Positions 45,776-54,777 of a stretch of DNA of 64,000 bases are shown here, one piece after another. A program made the translations under genes and the position numbers. The stretch is taken from positions 558,001-622,000 of the forward strand of contig NZ_ASWD01000001.1 of NCBI RefSeq assembly GCF_000407485.1, written 5' to 3'. This stretch comes from Enterococcus pallens ATCC BAA-351. Lineage in GTDB: Bacteria; Bacillota; Bacilli; Lactobacillales; Enterococcaceae. The notes under the pieces are model-generated. The model saw only the letters and a program-made list of their open reading frames with translations. It ran no database searches and was not told the origin of the DNA. Position 1 is the first letter of the stretch, and each line of letters opens with the position of its first letter.

Positions 45776-47254
45776 TTATCCTTCCTTTGTTGTTAAAATA
45801 ATGCGACGGTAGGTCTTCAGTTTGTATTCACCATCATTAACTACTTCCAAAATCAAGTGCAGTGTTTGGCCAGGTTTGATATCTTCTGGTACATAGCAGG
45901 TTACCTGTGGCGTATTGGCCCCCTCCAGTTTAATCGCCGGATGACACTGTGTAACAGATTCTGCTGATTGACCAATTACAAATCCTTCAATATCTTCATA
46001 GCTGGGCTCCAGCAAATCCATCGGTGTATAAGTGGACGCCTCTTTGTAAATCCACCACTGGTAATACAAGGGTCTTTGATTTGGATCTTGGGCTTCACAA
46101 GCAATCACAACTTTTTCCCCTGGATTTACTTCGCGGTCCAACGAACCCTCTAAACGAACGACCGGATAATGAGTGGCCTCTTCAAAGGATGCCGCTACAC
46201 ACCATTGTGCCCGGGCTTTAAAATCATCTTGAATATCATCCAGCCAGCGAGTTAAGGTGTATTCTGACTCGAACTGCTGCGTGTAAGGATTGTAATCCAG
46301 CGCATCATTGGTAAAGAGATACGGATTTTTTTCTTTAAAACGTCCGCCCCAGCCGCCAAAGGAGGGATCTTCATCATTGCGCAAGCCATTATTCAATAAA
46401 TAGAAGAAAGACGGCGAATCTCCTTCTGATATAAATTCATATCTTTGGTATTCAGGATTGTTGGCTAAATAATTATCTGATCCTCGCTGTTCCTCGGGCA
46501 GTTCACCCTCTAGTAAATTACCGTCACCCATCAAGGCATATTTTTCCAGCAATGGACCATAATTGGTTTTCAAATCGTAGTTCCATTCGCTGGATAAGCG
46601 CGTAGTCAAGTTGCCGTTAACCTTTTTCCATACATAAGCAAAATGCCAAAAGCTGAAGCGATCATTCACTACTTTAATTTTCCAATTTTTTGCAATATAG
46701 TCACTGTAGGTTTCGTCCTGATCCAAAATGATATACAAAACGACTGTTTCTTCGATCCGTTGCTTAAGTGCTGACCATTCAGGTGTTGTACTGTATTTTT
46801 CCTCCAATGATTTCAACGCTCGGGCCGTAGTATTGGTGCCACCCCAGGTTTGAATGTATAGTGGTCGTGGATCTTGATCCTGCAGCAAGTAGTTTTCAAT
46901 AAATTGCGAGCCTGCCGTTTCCTGCGTCATTTCACCTTTGTAGCTGATATTACCTATATGATGCAGTTCCCGCAGTCGATCTGGTGTCGGATAGCCTTCT
47001 GCATGAACACATAAATTGCTGTATACCTTTTCATATTGATCAATGAACTCATTCATCCAGCTTTCACCAGTCCAACGGAAGGGCTCAATCCCTTTTTCCG
47101 GGTCCCCTGCGTAATGATAAACTGAGCTGGTTAACACAATACCTTCTGTATCAATTTCATTGCTGTACAGCAGGTAGCGCAGAAATGAATTCATATCGTC
47201 TACTTCACCATCGGTTGTAATAATTGTTCGAGCTTTGTTTTTTAAAGCTTTCAT
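45776..47254 (-). CDS. DUF1593 protein, nucleoside-hydrolase-like
   Basis: A 492-residue cytosolic protein without a signal peptide. The N-terminal domain begins TIITTDGEVDDMNSFLRYLL, resembling the Asp-rich calcium-binding DTDPGxDD loop of nucleoside hydrolases. A WGGTNTTARAL segment and a C-terminal beta-sandwich (from about residue 385, LDREVNPGEKVVIACEAQDP) follow. Family members are poorly characterised. In this operon it is a candidate glycosidase, possibly acting on a furanoside. Confidence 0.85.
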   Translation of the reverse strand: MKALKNKARTIITTDGEVDDMNSFLRYLLYSNEIDTEGIVLTSSVYHYAGDPEKGIEPFRWTGESWMNEFIDQYEKVYSNLCVHAEGYPTPDRLRELHHIGNISYKGEMTQETAGSQFIENYLLQDQDPRPLYIQTWGGTNTTARALKSLEEKYSTTPEWSALKQRIEETVVLYIILDQDETYSDYIAKNWKIKVVNDRFSFWHFAYVWKKVNGNLTTRLSSEWNYDLKTNYGPLLEKYALMGDGNLLEGELPEEQRGSDNYLANNPEYQRYEFISEGDSPSFFYLLNNGLRNDEDPSFGGWGGRFKEKNPYLFTNDALDYNPYTQQFESEYTLTRWLDDIQDDFKARAQWCVAASFEEATHYPVVRLEGSLDREVNPGEKVVIACEAQDPNQRPLYYQWWIYKEASTYTPMDLLEPSYEDIEGFVIGQSAESVTQCHPAIKLEGANTPQVTCYVPEDIKPGQTLHLILEVVNDGEYKLKTYRRIILTTKEG

Positions 47255-47293
47255 GATAGACCTCCTCTTTTTCCTATTCGGTTACCGTTATGC

Positions 47294-48730
47294 TTAAGTC
47301 AGCTCTGCCACGGTATTCACCAACTGATACCATTTTTGATACTTGCCGCTTATCTCCGGGTCATCCTGTGGTAAAACGTGCTGGCCAGCTAATACCGGCT
47401 GCTCCAGCGACTGTCCAGTTAACAGCATCGCTCCCAACGCAGACAACTCTTCAATATCATTGACAATAATTTCCTTTTGCAGCAAATTGGCTAATTGCTG
47501 AATCAGCGTACGATTCCGAGTAACGCCGCCATCTACTTTAATCACTTGGATCGTGTGACCCGAAACCCTTTCCAATACATCAATCACTGCTTTGACCTGA
47601 AACATAATACTATCTAAAATTGCCCCCAGCATATCCAGCTTAGAAGTCGTCCGCTTCAAGCCAATAAAAGCTCCTGTTGCTTCATTGTTCCAAAACGGAG
47701 CACCTAAGCCCTGCAATCCTGGTAAAAAATAGACATCTCCTTGACGGTCGTCTTTTAGAATCTGGTTACACAAGGCATTGCTGTCGGTTAAATTTGTCAC
47801 CTGCATTTCAAACCAGCGAATTGAATCGGCACACGAGCGAATAATTCCTTCCAGTGCATAGTGCGTTTTCGTTCCCTGACGTTGGGCAATCGTGGTCAGG
47901 ATACGCTGATCATGATACGTATCATTTTCTCCCACCTGCATCATAATCGAGCAGCCGGTTCCCAGAGTTGCCTTCACTTCGCCAGGTTTTAAACAGCCCT
48001 GACCGTAAAGCGCCGCCTGCGAATCAGCCATAATTCCTTGAATCGGAATCCCTAAATAGTGACCTACTATTTCCGAAGAGCCCTTAATAGCTGGGAAATC
48101 TGCGGCAGCTCCACCGAAAATTGCCATTAATTCTTCATCCCAGACGTGAGTATGGATATTGTACAACAGCGTGCGGCAGGCGTTGCTGGGTTCGGTGACG
48201 AACATCTGCTGCTGGGTTAAGTTCCACACCAGCCAGCTGTCGATCGTTCCGATTGCCAATTCTCCGCTGCCGGATTTTTCAGCAATCGCTGGTATTTCCT
48301 CATAAAGCCATTTGATTTTAGTGCCAGAAAAATATGAATCAATCGTCAGGCCCGTCTTAGCTTGAACGAAGGCACTTCTTCCTTCATTAATTAGTTCTTC
48401 GCAAATCTTCAAGCTGCGATTACACTGCCAGACGATTGCGTTGTAAAACGGCTCGCCCGTCACCCGATCCCAGGCGACGACTGTTTCCCGTTGATTGGTA
48501 ATGGACAGAGAAGACACCTGCTCTGGCTGCAGCTTAATTTCTCTCAGTGCCTGCTTTAGCAGCTCGTCTACATTGTGCCAAATTTCTATTGGATCATGTT
48601 CCACCCAACCAGCCTGGGGGAACAGCTGCTGGTGGGCTTTGTCATACCGTTTAAAAAGCTGTCCTTTTTTAAATACCAGCAGCTTAGTTCCCGAGGTACT
48701 TTGATCAATCACGAAACGATAGTTCTTCAT
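47294..48730 (-). CDS. FGGY-family carbohydrate kinase, glycerol-kinase-like
   Basis: A 478-residue FGGY kinase. The N-terminal DQSTSGTKLLVF phosphate loop, NQRETVVAWDR, YFSGTKIKWLYE, GLGAPFWN and KVDGGVTRNRTLIQQ are all present. The normal glycerol-kinase DQGTTSSR is altered to DQSTSGTK, pointing to another polyol or ketose. Its ATG follows the transketolase stop by one base, so translation is coupled. In the proposed pathway it phosphorylates the ketose made by the isomerase. Confidence 0.88.
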   Translation of the reverse strand: MKNYRFVIDQSTSGTKLLVFKKGQLFKRYDKAHQQLFPQAGWVEHDPIEIWHNVDELLKQALREIKLQPEQVSSLSITNQRETVVAWDRVTGEPFYNAIVWQCNRSLKICEELINEGRSAFVQAKTGLTIDSYFSGTKIKWLYEEIPAIAEKSGSGELAIGTIDSWLVWNLTQQQMFVTEPSNACRTLLYNIHTHVWDEELMAIFGGAAADFPAIKGSSEIVGHYLGIPIQGIMADSQAALYGQGCLKPGEVKATLGTGCSIMMQVGENDTYHDQRILTTIAQRQGTKTHYALEGIIRSCADSIRWFEMQVTNLTDSNALCNQILKDDRQGDVYFLPGLQGLGAPFWNNEATGAFIGLKRTTSKLDMLGAILDSIMFQVKAVIDVLERVSGHTIQVIKVDGGVTRNRTLIQQLANLLQKEIIVNDIEELSALGAMLLTGQSLEQPVLAGQHVLPQDDPEISGKYQKWYQLVNTVAELT

Positions 48731-48731
48731 T

Positions 48732-49667
48732 CTACTTCACCATCGCAGCAGCCTGTTCAGCTAAGGAAGCTCCGTCCAACCCGTAATGCTTGAAAAGCTC
48801 GCCACTAGTCCCAGTGATCAATGCCTCATCGGGAAAACCGACGATCTTATGTTTAATCCCCGTTTCTTCTGATAAGGTTTCAGCTACCGCAGCTCCCAAG
48901 CCGCCGTAAATGCTATGCTCCTCAACTGAAAGCACTCGTTTGGTAGCCTGCGCTGCTGCCTTGACTGCTGCCTGATCAAAAGGCTTCAAGGAATGAATGT
49001 TCAACACCATGGCCGAAATGCTTTGCTCCTTCAGCAGCTCAGCTGCATCCATGGCCTGACGAACCGTTTCCCCAGTAGCGATCAACGTGATATCCGTTCC
49101 TTCTTTCATCGTAACAGCTTTGCCAATTTCAAACCCATAGTCCTCTACGTAACAGTCCTCTACCGGATTTCTCCCTAAACGAATATAAGCTGGCTCGTCT
49201 GAAGCTGCTAAAGCCTGAAACATTTTTTTCGTCTCCCTTCGATCTGCCGGAACTAACACCTGCAGATTGGGAATCGCTCGAGTGACCGCAAAATCCTGCA
49301 GAGAATGATGACTCATTCCTAAAGCGCCGTAGCTTACACCGCCACTAATGCCTACCAGCTTAACATTTTTATTGGAATAGGCAACATCAACTTTAATTTG
49401 TTCGATGCTCCGCATACTTAAAAAGCAGGCCGGTGATGCAGCAAATGGTCGTTTACCCATATGAGCTAGCCCAGCTGAAATGCTGACTAAGTTTTGTTCA
49501 GCAATTCCTACTTCAATTAGCTGCTCCGGCAGCTGCTTGGCAAACTCAACCAAAGAGGCTGAGCCGCGGGAGTCGCTGGTCAAAACCACAATATCTGCAT
49601 TTTGCTTAGCTTCCTCCACTAATACTTCACACATCGCTTGCCGATTGGCTACGGTTTGTTTAGACAT
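48732..49667 (-). CDS. Transketolase, C-terminal subunit (PYR and C domains)
   Basis: A 311-residue protein equivalent to the second half of transketolase. The pyrimidine domain contains VGIAEQNLVSISAGLAHMGK with the catalytic Glu, SYGALGMSHHSLQD and PADRRETKKMF; a C-terminal domain follows. It overlaps the N-terminal subunit gene by 8 bases. Two-subunit transketolases are used in several dedicated sugar pathways, including apulose-4-phosphate cleavage. Confidence 0.9.
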   Translation of the reverse strand: MSKQTVANRQAMCEVLVEEAKQNADIVVLTSDSRGSASLVEFAKQLPEQLIEVGIAEQNLVSISAGLAHMGKRPFAASPACFLSMRSIEQIKVDVAYSNKNVKLVGISGGVSYGALGMSHHSLQDFAVTRAIPNLQVLVPADRRETKKMFQALAASDEPAYIRLGRNPVEDCYVEDYGFEIGKAVTMKEGTDITLIATGETVRQAMDAAELLKEQSISAMVLNIHSLKPFDQAAVKAAAQATKRVLSVEEHSIYGGLGAAVAETLSEETGIKHKIVGFPDEALITGTSGELFKHYGLDGASLAEQAAAMVK

Positions 49668-50490
49668 GAGTCAATCCCTCCATTTGCTCGCTTAACTGTT
49701 CTAAAGCACTGGCCAATTCCTGATCGGTGGGCACTTTATGATGCCAGCCTGCTTGATTTTCAGCAAAAGAAACGCCTTTACCTTTGACGGTATGAGCAAT
49801 CACCAGCTTCGGTTTGCCTGGCTGATTAGGTGTTTTTAAGGTCGACACGATTTCTTCCATATTGTTGCCATCAATTTCATGAACGTCCCAGCCGAAAGCC
49901 TGCCATTTTTCATTTAAAGGCTCTAATCCCATCACCTGTTCAGAAGCGCCTGTGATTTGCAGACTGTTGCGATCGATAATCGCGGTTAAATTATCTAATT
50001 GGTAGTGAGCAGCAGCCATCGCACCTTCCCAAACCGATCCTTCCGCTAATTCACCATCTCCCATCAAAGTATAAGTATGGTAGGTTTTCCCATCCAATTT
50101 CCCGGCCAAAGCAATCCCGACTGAAACTGGCAGGCCGTGACCTAAGGAGCCAGTGTTCATTTCTACGCCAGCTACCTTATTATTGGGGTGACCAATCAAG
50201 CGTGAGCCAAATTGCGAAAAGCTGGCCAGCTCAGTTTGATCAATAAACCCCTGGTCTGCTAATACAGCCCATAAGACTTCTGCCGCATGCCCCTTACTTT
50301 GGATATATTGATCCCGATCAACTTGGTCAGGATTAGCTGGGTCAACCGCCATCACGTCGTAATAAAGCGCGACTAACAGGTCGGTACAGGATAAATCTGA
50401 GCCAGTATGACCCGTTTTAGCATTATAGACTAACTGCATCACGTCTTTCCGAATGCTTAAGGCTTTTTGTTGCAAGGCTAAAGTTTCCAT
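49660..50490 (-). CDS. Transketolase, N-terminal subunit (TPP-binding)
   Basis: A 276-residue thiamin-diphosphate-binding half. Visible are GHTGSDLSCTDLLVALYY, SKGHAAEVLWA, TGSLGHGLPVSVGIALAGKL and the TPP motif GDGELAEGSVWE...IDRNSLQ. It forms the working enzyme with the downstream subunit. AGAGGAG precedes the ATG, 4 bases after the isomerase stop. Confidence 0.9.
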   Translation of the reverse strand: METLALQQKALSIRKDVMQLVYNAKTGHTGSDLSCTDLLVALYYDVMAVDPANPDQVDRDQYIQSKGHAAEVLWAVLADQGFIDQTELASFSQFGSRLIGHPNNKVAGVEMNTGSLGHGLPVSVGIALAGKLDGKTYHTYTLMGDGELAEGSVWEGAMAAAHYQLDNLTAIIDRNSLQITGASEQVMGLEPLNEKWQAFGWDVHEIDGNNMEEIVSTLKTPNQPGKPKLVIAHTVKGKGVSFAENQAGWHHKVPTDQELASALEQLSEQMEGLTHV

Positions 50491-50493
50491 TAA

Positions 50494-51900
50494 TTACTCT
50501 CCTCTAAGATAAGCTTGAACATCTTCTTCAATCGGGTCATAAAAATCAGGCTGAACCCCAATGTATTTACACGCTTCATATAAAATCGGTACAACATTCT
50601 TGCGAACCGCCGCCACATGATGAATGTAAGGACCATAAACCAGCTTAAATTCTAGCCTGTTCAGGTTTTCAAATTCCAAGTACAGATAAGTTCCCTGGTT
50701 GTAAGGGCCATCGATGCCTTGACCGGTTCCCATCAGCAAGGAATACTCCCCGTTATCGCCATCAAAGCGGCACAAAGTATATTCATCCTTAATCGCCCGA
50801 AACGCAACCGAACCAGGGTAGTCGAAGACAAAATGCCTTGGCGGTAAAATGGGTTTGGTTTCTGCGGTGGAATAAGCGAATACCCCTAGATGCTGCAGCA
50901 GCTCACCGTTCTCATTTTCCGGATGGCGGCAATTTACATCAGCAAAGATTGCCCGATGCTCCCCTAAAGAAGCAGCCTCCACTAACAATTCTGAAATTGC
51001 CCCATGTACATCAGTTTCACAAACAAAGGGGATGCCCTCTTCTTGTAAAAGTGATAAAGAGGCGTAAGGTAAAATACCGATCTCGTCCTGCAGCGCCGTC
51101 CAGCATTGAATGACACCTGAATTACAGCCGTAACGCTCACATAAATTTTGCAGCGCTACCTTCAAAGCAGCCACCATTTCTAATTCTTCTTCAGTGATTT
51201 GCACCTCCGTATGCTGCTTGAAATAATCAATCGTGGTTTGCACCTTGTCGTATTCTTCTGTCTTACTGCGATTGATTTCCTGAACAACTTCTTGAATCGG
51301 CACTGGTGAAAGTGAAATATTGTACCGTTCCAATAACTCTCCTTCGTTGCAGATCACCGTCCAAAAGTCAAACGGTCGCGGCCCCACCTGTAAAATGCGT
51401 GTTGCCTTGAAGGTTTTTACCACATTACACACTTTGATGAAGTCCTGCAGTCCTCGCTCAAATTCCGGTGTATCAATGTCACAATTTTTCATATAGGTAA
51501 AAGGAACCTTAAAGCGCCGCAGCACTTTCCCAATTGCGAACAAGCCGCATTGAGTATCTCGCAAACGAGAACCATCTGCTGCCGGTGTTTCGTCCTTTGG
51601 TCCCCACAGCAAAACTGGAACCTCCAATTTCTTAGCTAAACGAGCGCAGGCGTATTCGGTTCCAAAATTGACATTGGCTAAAAATAATCCGTCAACCTCC
51701 GCTGCTTTAAATTTTGCAGCAATTTTTTCAACCCCCGCATCATCATATAAGAGACCATCGTCATTAATATCTAAAATATCCACATATTCAACCGATAGCT
51801 CCTTCATTTTTTCACGCGTTAAATTTGCATAGTCAATTGCGGCATCTGCACTAAACAAGTTTCTGCGAGTTGGTGCAAAGCCAATTTTTACTTGATCCAT
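50494..51900 (-). CDS. L-fucose/L-arabinose isomerase-like protein
   Basis: A 468-residue sugar isomerase of the FucI/AraA-like fold. The N-terminal part contains FLANVNFGTEYACARLA and GPKDETP; the centre has CWTALQDEIGILPYASLSLL with a likely metal Glu, and FADVNCRHPENENGE follows. Family members isomerise aldoses to ketoses using manganese. It is the first gene of the LacI operon, so it probably opens the pathway after glycoside hydrolysis. Confidence 0.8.
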   Translation of the reverse strand: MDQVKIGFAPTRRNLFSADAAIDYANLTREKMKELSVEYVDILDINDDGLLYDDAGVEKIAAKFKAAEVDGLFLANVNFGTEYACARLAKKLEVPVLLWGPKDETPAADGSRLRDTQCGLFAIGKVLRRFKVPFTYMKNCDIDTPEFERGLQDFIKVCNVVKTFKATRILQVGPRPFDFWTVICNEGELLERYNISLSPVPIQEVVQEINRSKTEEYDKVQTTIDYFKQHTEVQITEEELEMVAALKVALQNLCERYGCNSGVIQCWTALQDEIGILPYASLSLLQEEGIPFVCETDVHGAISELLVEAASLGEHRAIFADVNCRHPENENGELLQHLGVFAYSTAETKPILPPRHFVFDYPGSVAFRAIKDEYTLCRFDGDNGEYSLLMGTGQGIDGPYNQGTYLYLEFENLNRLEFKLVYGPYIHHVAAVRKNVVPILYEACKYIGVQPDFYDPIEEDVQAYLRGE

Positions 51901-51916
51901 TCAAGCTCCTCCATTT

Positions 51917-51930
51917 CTTAAACGCTTTCT
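51917..51930 (-). promoter_or_regulatory. Cre-like site in the sugar operon leader
   Basis: The minus strand reads AGAAAGCGTTTAAG, matching 11 of 14 positions of the CcpA cre consensus. It lies between promoter and first gene, where a bound CcpA would act as a roadblock. Confidence 0.45.
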
Positions 51931-51996
51931 TTCCAGTAGGTTATCACCTGCTCTCAACCACAACAAGACAAAACAAGTAAAAAAAACTGACTTTAT

Positions 51997-52019
51997 TTCT
52001 TAGTTTAGTAAACTAAGAA
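51997..52019. promoter_or_regulatory. Perfect 23-bp palindrome, LacI-family operator
   Basis: TTCTTAGTTTA, a central G, and TAAACTAAGAA are exact inverted arms. It lies in the divergent spacer between the sugar operon and its LacI-type regulator. A weaker inverted pair with the same TTTAGT core is at 52098-52127. Confidence 0.7.
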
Positions 52020-52047
52020 TCAGGAAGGCGTTTTCTTGCAAAAAGGG

Positions 52048-52076
52048 TTTACAAAATACTGGATATGGGGTAAAAA
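52048..52076 (+). promoter_or_regulatory. Promoter of the LacI-type gene
   Basis: TTTACA (52048-52053) and TAAAAA (52071-52076) are 17 bases apart. The downstream inverted repeat CAACTAAAC...GTTTAGTTG (52098-52127) would allow autorepression. Confidence 0.5.
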
Positions 52077-52153
52077 TAATAAGATAACCCTAATCAACAA
52101 CTAAACTAAATCCGCTTTGTTTAGTTGAGTTCATTTATATAGGAGAAAAGAAA

Positions 52154-53179
52154 ATGAAATTAGAAGATGTGGCTCGTTTAGCAAATGTTTCAAAATCTGC
52201 CGCTTCCTTAGCCTTAAACGGTAAACCCGGCGTCAGTGAAGAAACGAGAGAATTCATTTTAAAAATTGCTCAACAATATAATTACGTGCCGATGCGCAAA
52301 CACACGAAGGTAGAAGAAGAAAAACTGTCCATTCGTTTAGTGGCTTGTACCAACAATGATGTCATCACTGAGGAATACGATCAGCTGCCCTTTTTTAAAG
52401 AGCTGCTATCCTACATTGCTACCGAGGCCAGCCGCAATCACCATGTGCTGACTACCAATAATTTAGCAAAGCATCATTTGTTGGAGGAACTAACTGAGCT
52501 GGAGTCCCATGAACCTAGCGATGGAATCATTTTGCTGGGAACCAATTTAACGGCTGCTCATATTGCCCCGGTCAATCAGCGTTTCGAAAACTTAGTGATC
52601 TTGGATACTCAATGCAATAATCTAAACTGCAACACAATTACTATGAATAACTATCAAGGTGTATATGCTGCCGCTAGACATCTAGTCGAAATGGGCCACG
52701 AGCGAATCGGCTACATTAAGGGACTTCCTCGGATTAACAACTTTTACGATCGGCGGCGCGGCTTCAAGGATGCTCTAAAATTTTACGACATTAATCCAGA
52801 AACGCTGCCTAAATTTTATCTGCCAGCCATGAACCTGCAGCTGATTGATAAAAATCTGGAAAAATTCGAAGCCTTCATTGATGGACTGACGGCCGTTTTC
52901 TGTGAAGACGACTACATCGCAATCAGTGTGCTGAAAACGCTGAACTCCCTAGGATACTCAGTGCCCGAGGATCTTTCAATTGTCGGCTTTGACGATATCC
53001 CTGAATGTCGGGTGACCACACCTGAGCTGACAACCATTCACGTACCCATCAAAGAGATTGCCATGGAAGCCATCATGATGATCGAAAACGGCTTGACTGC
53101 TTCAAAGGTCAAGAAACAAATTCTGTTAAATACTCAACTCATTCAACGCAACTCCGTCAAAAAACTTTCTCGAGTATAA
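52154..53179 (+). CDS. LacI-family transcriptional regulator
   Basis: A 341-residue regulator. The N-terminal HTH reads MKLEDVARLANVSKSAASLALNGKPGVSEETR; the hinge is followed by a periplasmic-binding-like sensor domain with GHERIGYIKGLP and VPEDLSIVGFDDIPECR. AGGAG lies before the ATG. It is divergent from the eight-gene sugar operon and flanked by TTTAGT-core palindromes, so it should repress that operon until an inducing sugar binds. Confidence 0.92.
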   Translation: MKLEDVARLANVSKSAASLALNGKPGVSEETREFILKIAQQYNYVPMRKHTKVEEEKLSIRLVACTNNDVITEEYDQLPFFKELLSYIATEASRNHHVLTTNNLAKHHLLEELTELESHEPSDGIILLGTNLTAAHIAPVNQRFENLVILDTQCNNLNCNTITMNNYQGVYAAARHLVEMGHERIGYIKGLPRINNFYDRRRGFKDALKFYDINPETLPKFYLPAMNLQLIDKNLEKFEAFIDGLTAVFCEDDYIAISVLKTLNSLGYSVPEDLSIVGFDDIPECRVTTPELTTIHVPIKEIAMEAIMMIENGLTASKVKKQILLNTQLIQRNSVKKLSRV

Positions 53180-53183
53180 AAAA

Positions 53184-53224
53184 CAGGTGTCGCATTCTGT
53201 TGTCAAATCAGAGTACGACACCTG
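53184..53224. terminator. Terminator between the LacI gene and the Xre pseudogene
   Basis: CAGGTGTCG pairs exactly with CGACACCTG. The T run is on the minus strand, so it mainly ended the old Xre gene; it may also stop lacI transcripts. Confidence 0.7.
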
Positions 53225-53228
53225 CTAG

Positions 53229-53414
53229 TTATTCTACTAATTTCACGTTACCAACGGCTTATTCCCAAGCAAGTCTAAAGGCTGAAATAATGGATGGATT
53301 GTAGCGACTGTTTTCCAGGGAGCTTAGCGTTTGACGAGATACCTCTACCGTGTTGACCAAATTCTCTTGCGTTACTCCGCGTTCTTTTCACAACCTCTCA
53401 AGATTGTTCTTCAT
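53229..53414 (-). pseudogene. Xre-family HTH regulator, broken by two stop codons
   Basis: Read on the minus strand, MKNNLERL is followed by TGA, then KERGVTQENLVNTVEVSRQT and SLENSRYNPSIISAFRLAWE, then TAA and a short end. This is the standard small Cro/CI-type fold with a nonsense codon at position 9 and another at 52. GGTGAGAG precedes the ATG, so the expression signals survive. A membrane-protein partner, usual beside such genes, is absent. Confidence 0.75.
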
Positions 53415-53490
53415 TTCTCTCACCGCCAACGTAAAGTAGACTTTCTCTCTTCTTCATTCTACATCTATTACTGAATAACCTAAAGCGTAT

Positions 53491-53520
53491 TTACGTTATA
53501 TTTTTAAATATATTACGTAA
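53491..53520. promoter_or_regulatory. Large imperfect palindrome upstream of the Xre pseudogene
   Basis: TTACGT and ACGTAA arms with ATAT inner matches span 30 bases. It lies about 80 bases ahead of the dead regulator and may be its former operator. The 53415-53671 stretch is otherwise AT-rich with no gene. Confidence 0.4.
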
Positions 53521-53671
53521 CAAAAATAACATTAGTTATATTAACTTTTATATAAAACACTTATTGAAATAATTATATATTAAGGATATAATTATTTTAG
53601 TCGCATGTATGATTCCTTTCTAATTTGACGGCATATAATGACCTTTCCTAGAAACACTCTAATTACTCAAA

Positions 53672-53702
53672 GAAAAAGCATCGGACCCTCCGATGCTTTT
53701 TC
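53672..53702 (-). terminator. Rho-independent terminator of the Cof-type gene
   Basis: GCATCGG pairs with CCGATGC, with A5 and T5 runs at the two ends. Confidence 0.8.
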
Positions 53703-53715
53703 GTATATGCTGATG

Positions 53716-54459
53716 CTATTTTTCTTCCCCGAATAATCCTAATTCCACACAGGCCTTCCAAATTCCATCATTTTTTACTGTGTCGGTTACCAGACGGGCT
53801 TTGGTTTTTAACTCTTCATTGCCGTTTCCCATCGCAATAGGAAAGCCCACCTTCTCGAACATGGCAAAATCATTTTCCTCATCGCCAAATGCTAAGGCCT
53901 GATGAGAGTCAAGCCCCATTTTTTGCAGAATTTCCTCAATCCCGCTGGCCTTTGAAATATGCTTGTAGTGAATATTTAAGGCTGTAGGTGCGACCTTTTC
54001 AGCAATGACCTTCTCTATATTTAACGGTGGCAGAGCTTCCTTGGGACAATGACATAAAAATTGCAGAATAGTTTCTGGCAACGGCTTGTCCTCATCATAG
54101 ATCAAAATCTCATTGGGCGTTTCCAACAGAAAATCAGTCTGGTTCTCTTGAAATTGCTGGATCATTTCCTTTACTAAATCAGTAGGCAAATAATGACTGG
54201 CTACCACCTTCCCCTGAAAAGTAACATAGGTGCCGTTGGAGGAAATCACACTATCCACTCCCAGCAGCTCTGCAAAATCAGCAATTTTTTCATAGTTGCG
54301 GCCCGAAGCAATAACCGGCTCAATCCCCACCTCCTTCAGTTTGCTCAGTGCCTGTCTAGCTGACTCAGGAATCCGATCATAGATTCCCAATTCTCTTGGC
54401 AGTTCATTATCAGCCAATGTTCCATCCACATCAAAAAATGCTACCTTGTAATCTGACAA
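53716..54459 (-). CDS. HAD-superfamily Cof-type phosphatase
   Basis: A 247-residue hydrolase with the four HAD motifs: FFDVDGTLA, the S/T-strand near VIASGRN, the Lys in NIHYKHISKASGI and FGDEENDFAMFE. A C2B cap lies between. Relatives dephosphorylate sugar phosphates or flavins. The start is placed at TTG 54459, which has AGGAGG 6 bases upstream; the GTG at 54477 lies before that ribosome site. Confidence 0.85.
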   Translation of the reverse strand: MSDYKVAFFDVDGTLADNELPRELGIYDRIPESARQALSKLKEVGIEPVIASGRNYEKIADFAELLGVDSVISSNGTYVTFQGKVVASHYLPTDLVKEMIQQFQENQTDFLLETPNEILIYDEDKPLPETILQFLCHCPKEALPPLNIEKVIAEKVAPTALNIHYKHISKASGIEEILQKMGLDSHQALAFGDEENDFAMFEKVGFPIAMGNGNEELKTKARLVTDTVKNDGIWKACVELGLFGEEK

Positions 54460-54473
54460 ACAATCTCCTCCTC

Positions 54474-54717
54474 TCACAAACGCTTCTTCTTCCGACCATC
54501 CTTTAGCTTAATCACTACCCGAAACTGTCGTTCTGGATGACTTTCCATGTTCGCGTATTGAATCCGTGCTTCAAAAATGTCCCCATAGCCAAAATAAAGC
54601 ATCTGGCTTAGCCGATCATTCTTTCCACTGGGAACATAACCCAACTCATGGTAACGCCTCCTGTCCTTATCTTCTATTTTACCAATAGATTTAGCGAGTT
54701 GCTATGGCATTCATGGG
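54474..54717 (-). pseudogene. Degenerate HIRAN-like fragment
   Basis: The minus strand encodes, without a usable in-frame start, YHELGYVPSGKNDRLSQMLY and a C-terminal VVIKLKDGRKKKRL ending just before the Cof gene. The LGYVP followed by a GDIFEARI strand recalls HIRAN domains. An N-A-I-A-T segment appears in another frame around 54700, suggesting a frameshift. AGGAGG and an ATG at 54649 are in the wrong frame and give only a 13-residue peptide. Confidence 0.35.
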
Positions 54718-54728
54718 ATACTGTCACC

Positions 54729-54762
54729 TAAAAAAACTACCCTAAAATTTTTTAAGGGTAGT
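54729..54762 (-). terminator. Rho-independent terminator of the lipoprotein gene
   Basis: On the minus strand ACTACCCT pairs with AGGGTAGT, followed by TTTTTTT. Confidence 0.85.
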
Positions 54763-54777
54763 CGTTTAGTCTTTGCT

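Noticed and set aside
53621-53640. Another TTGACGGC as a third integrase site
   Set aside because: It is a single copy far from the integrase with no paired repeat, so chance is the better explanation.
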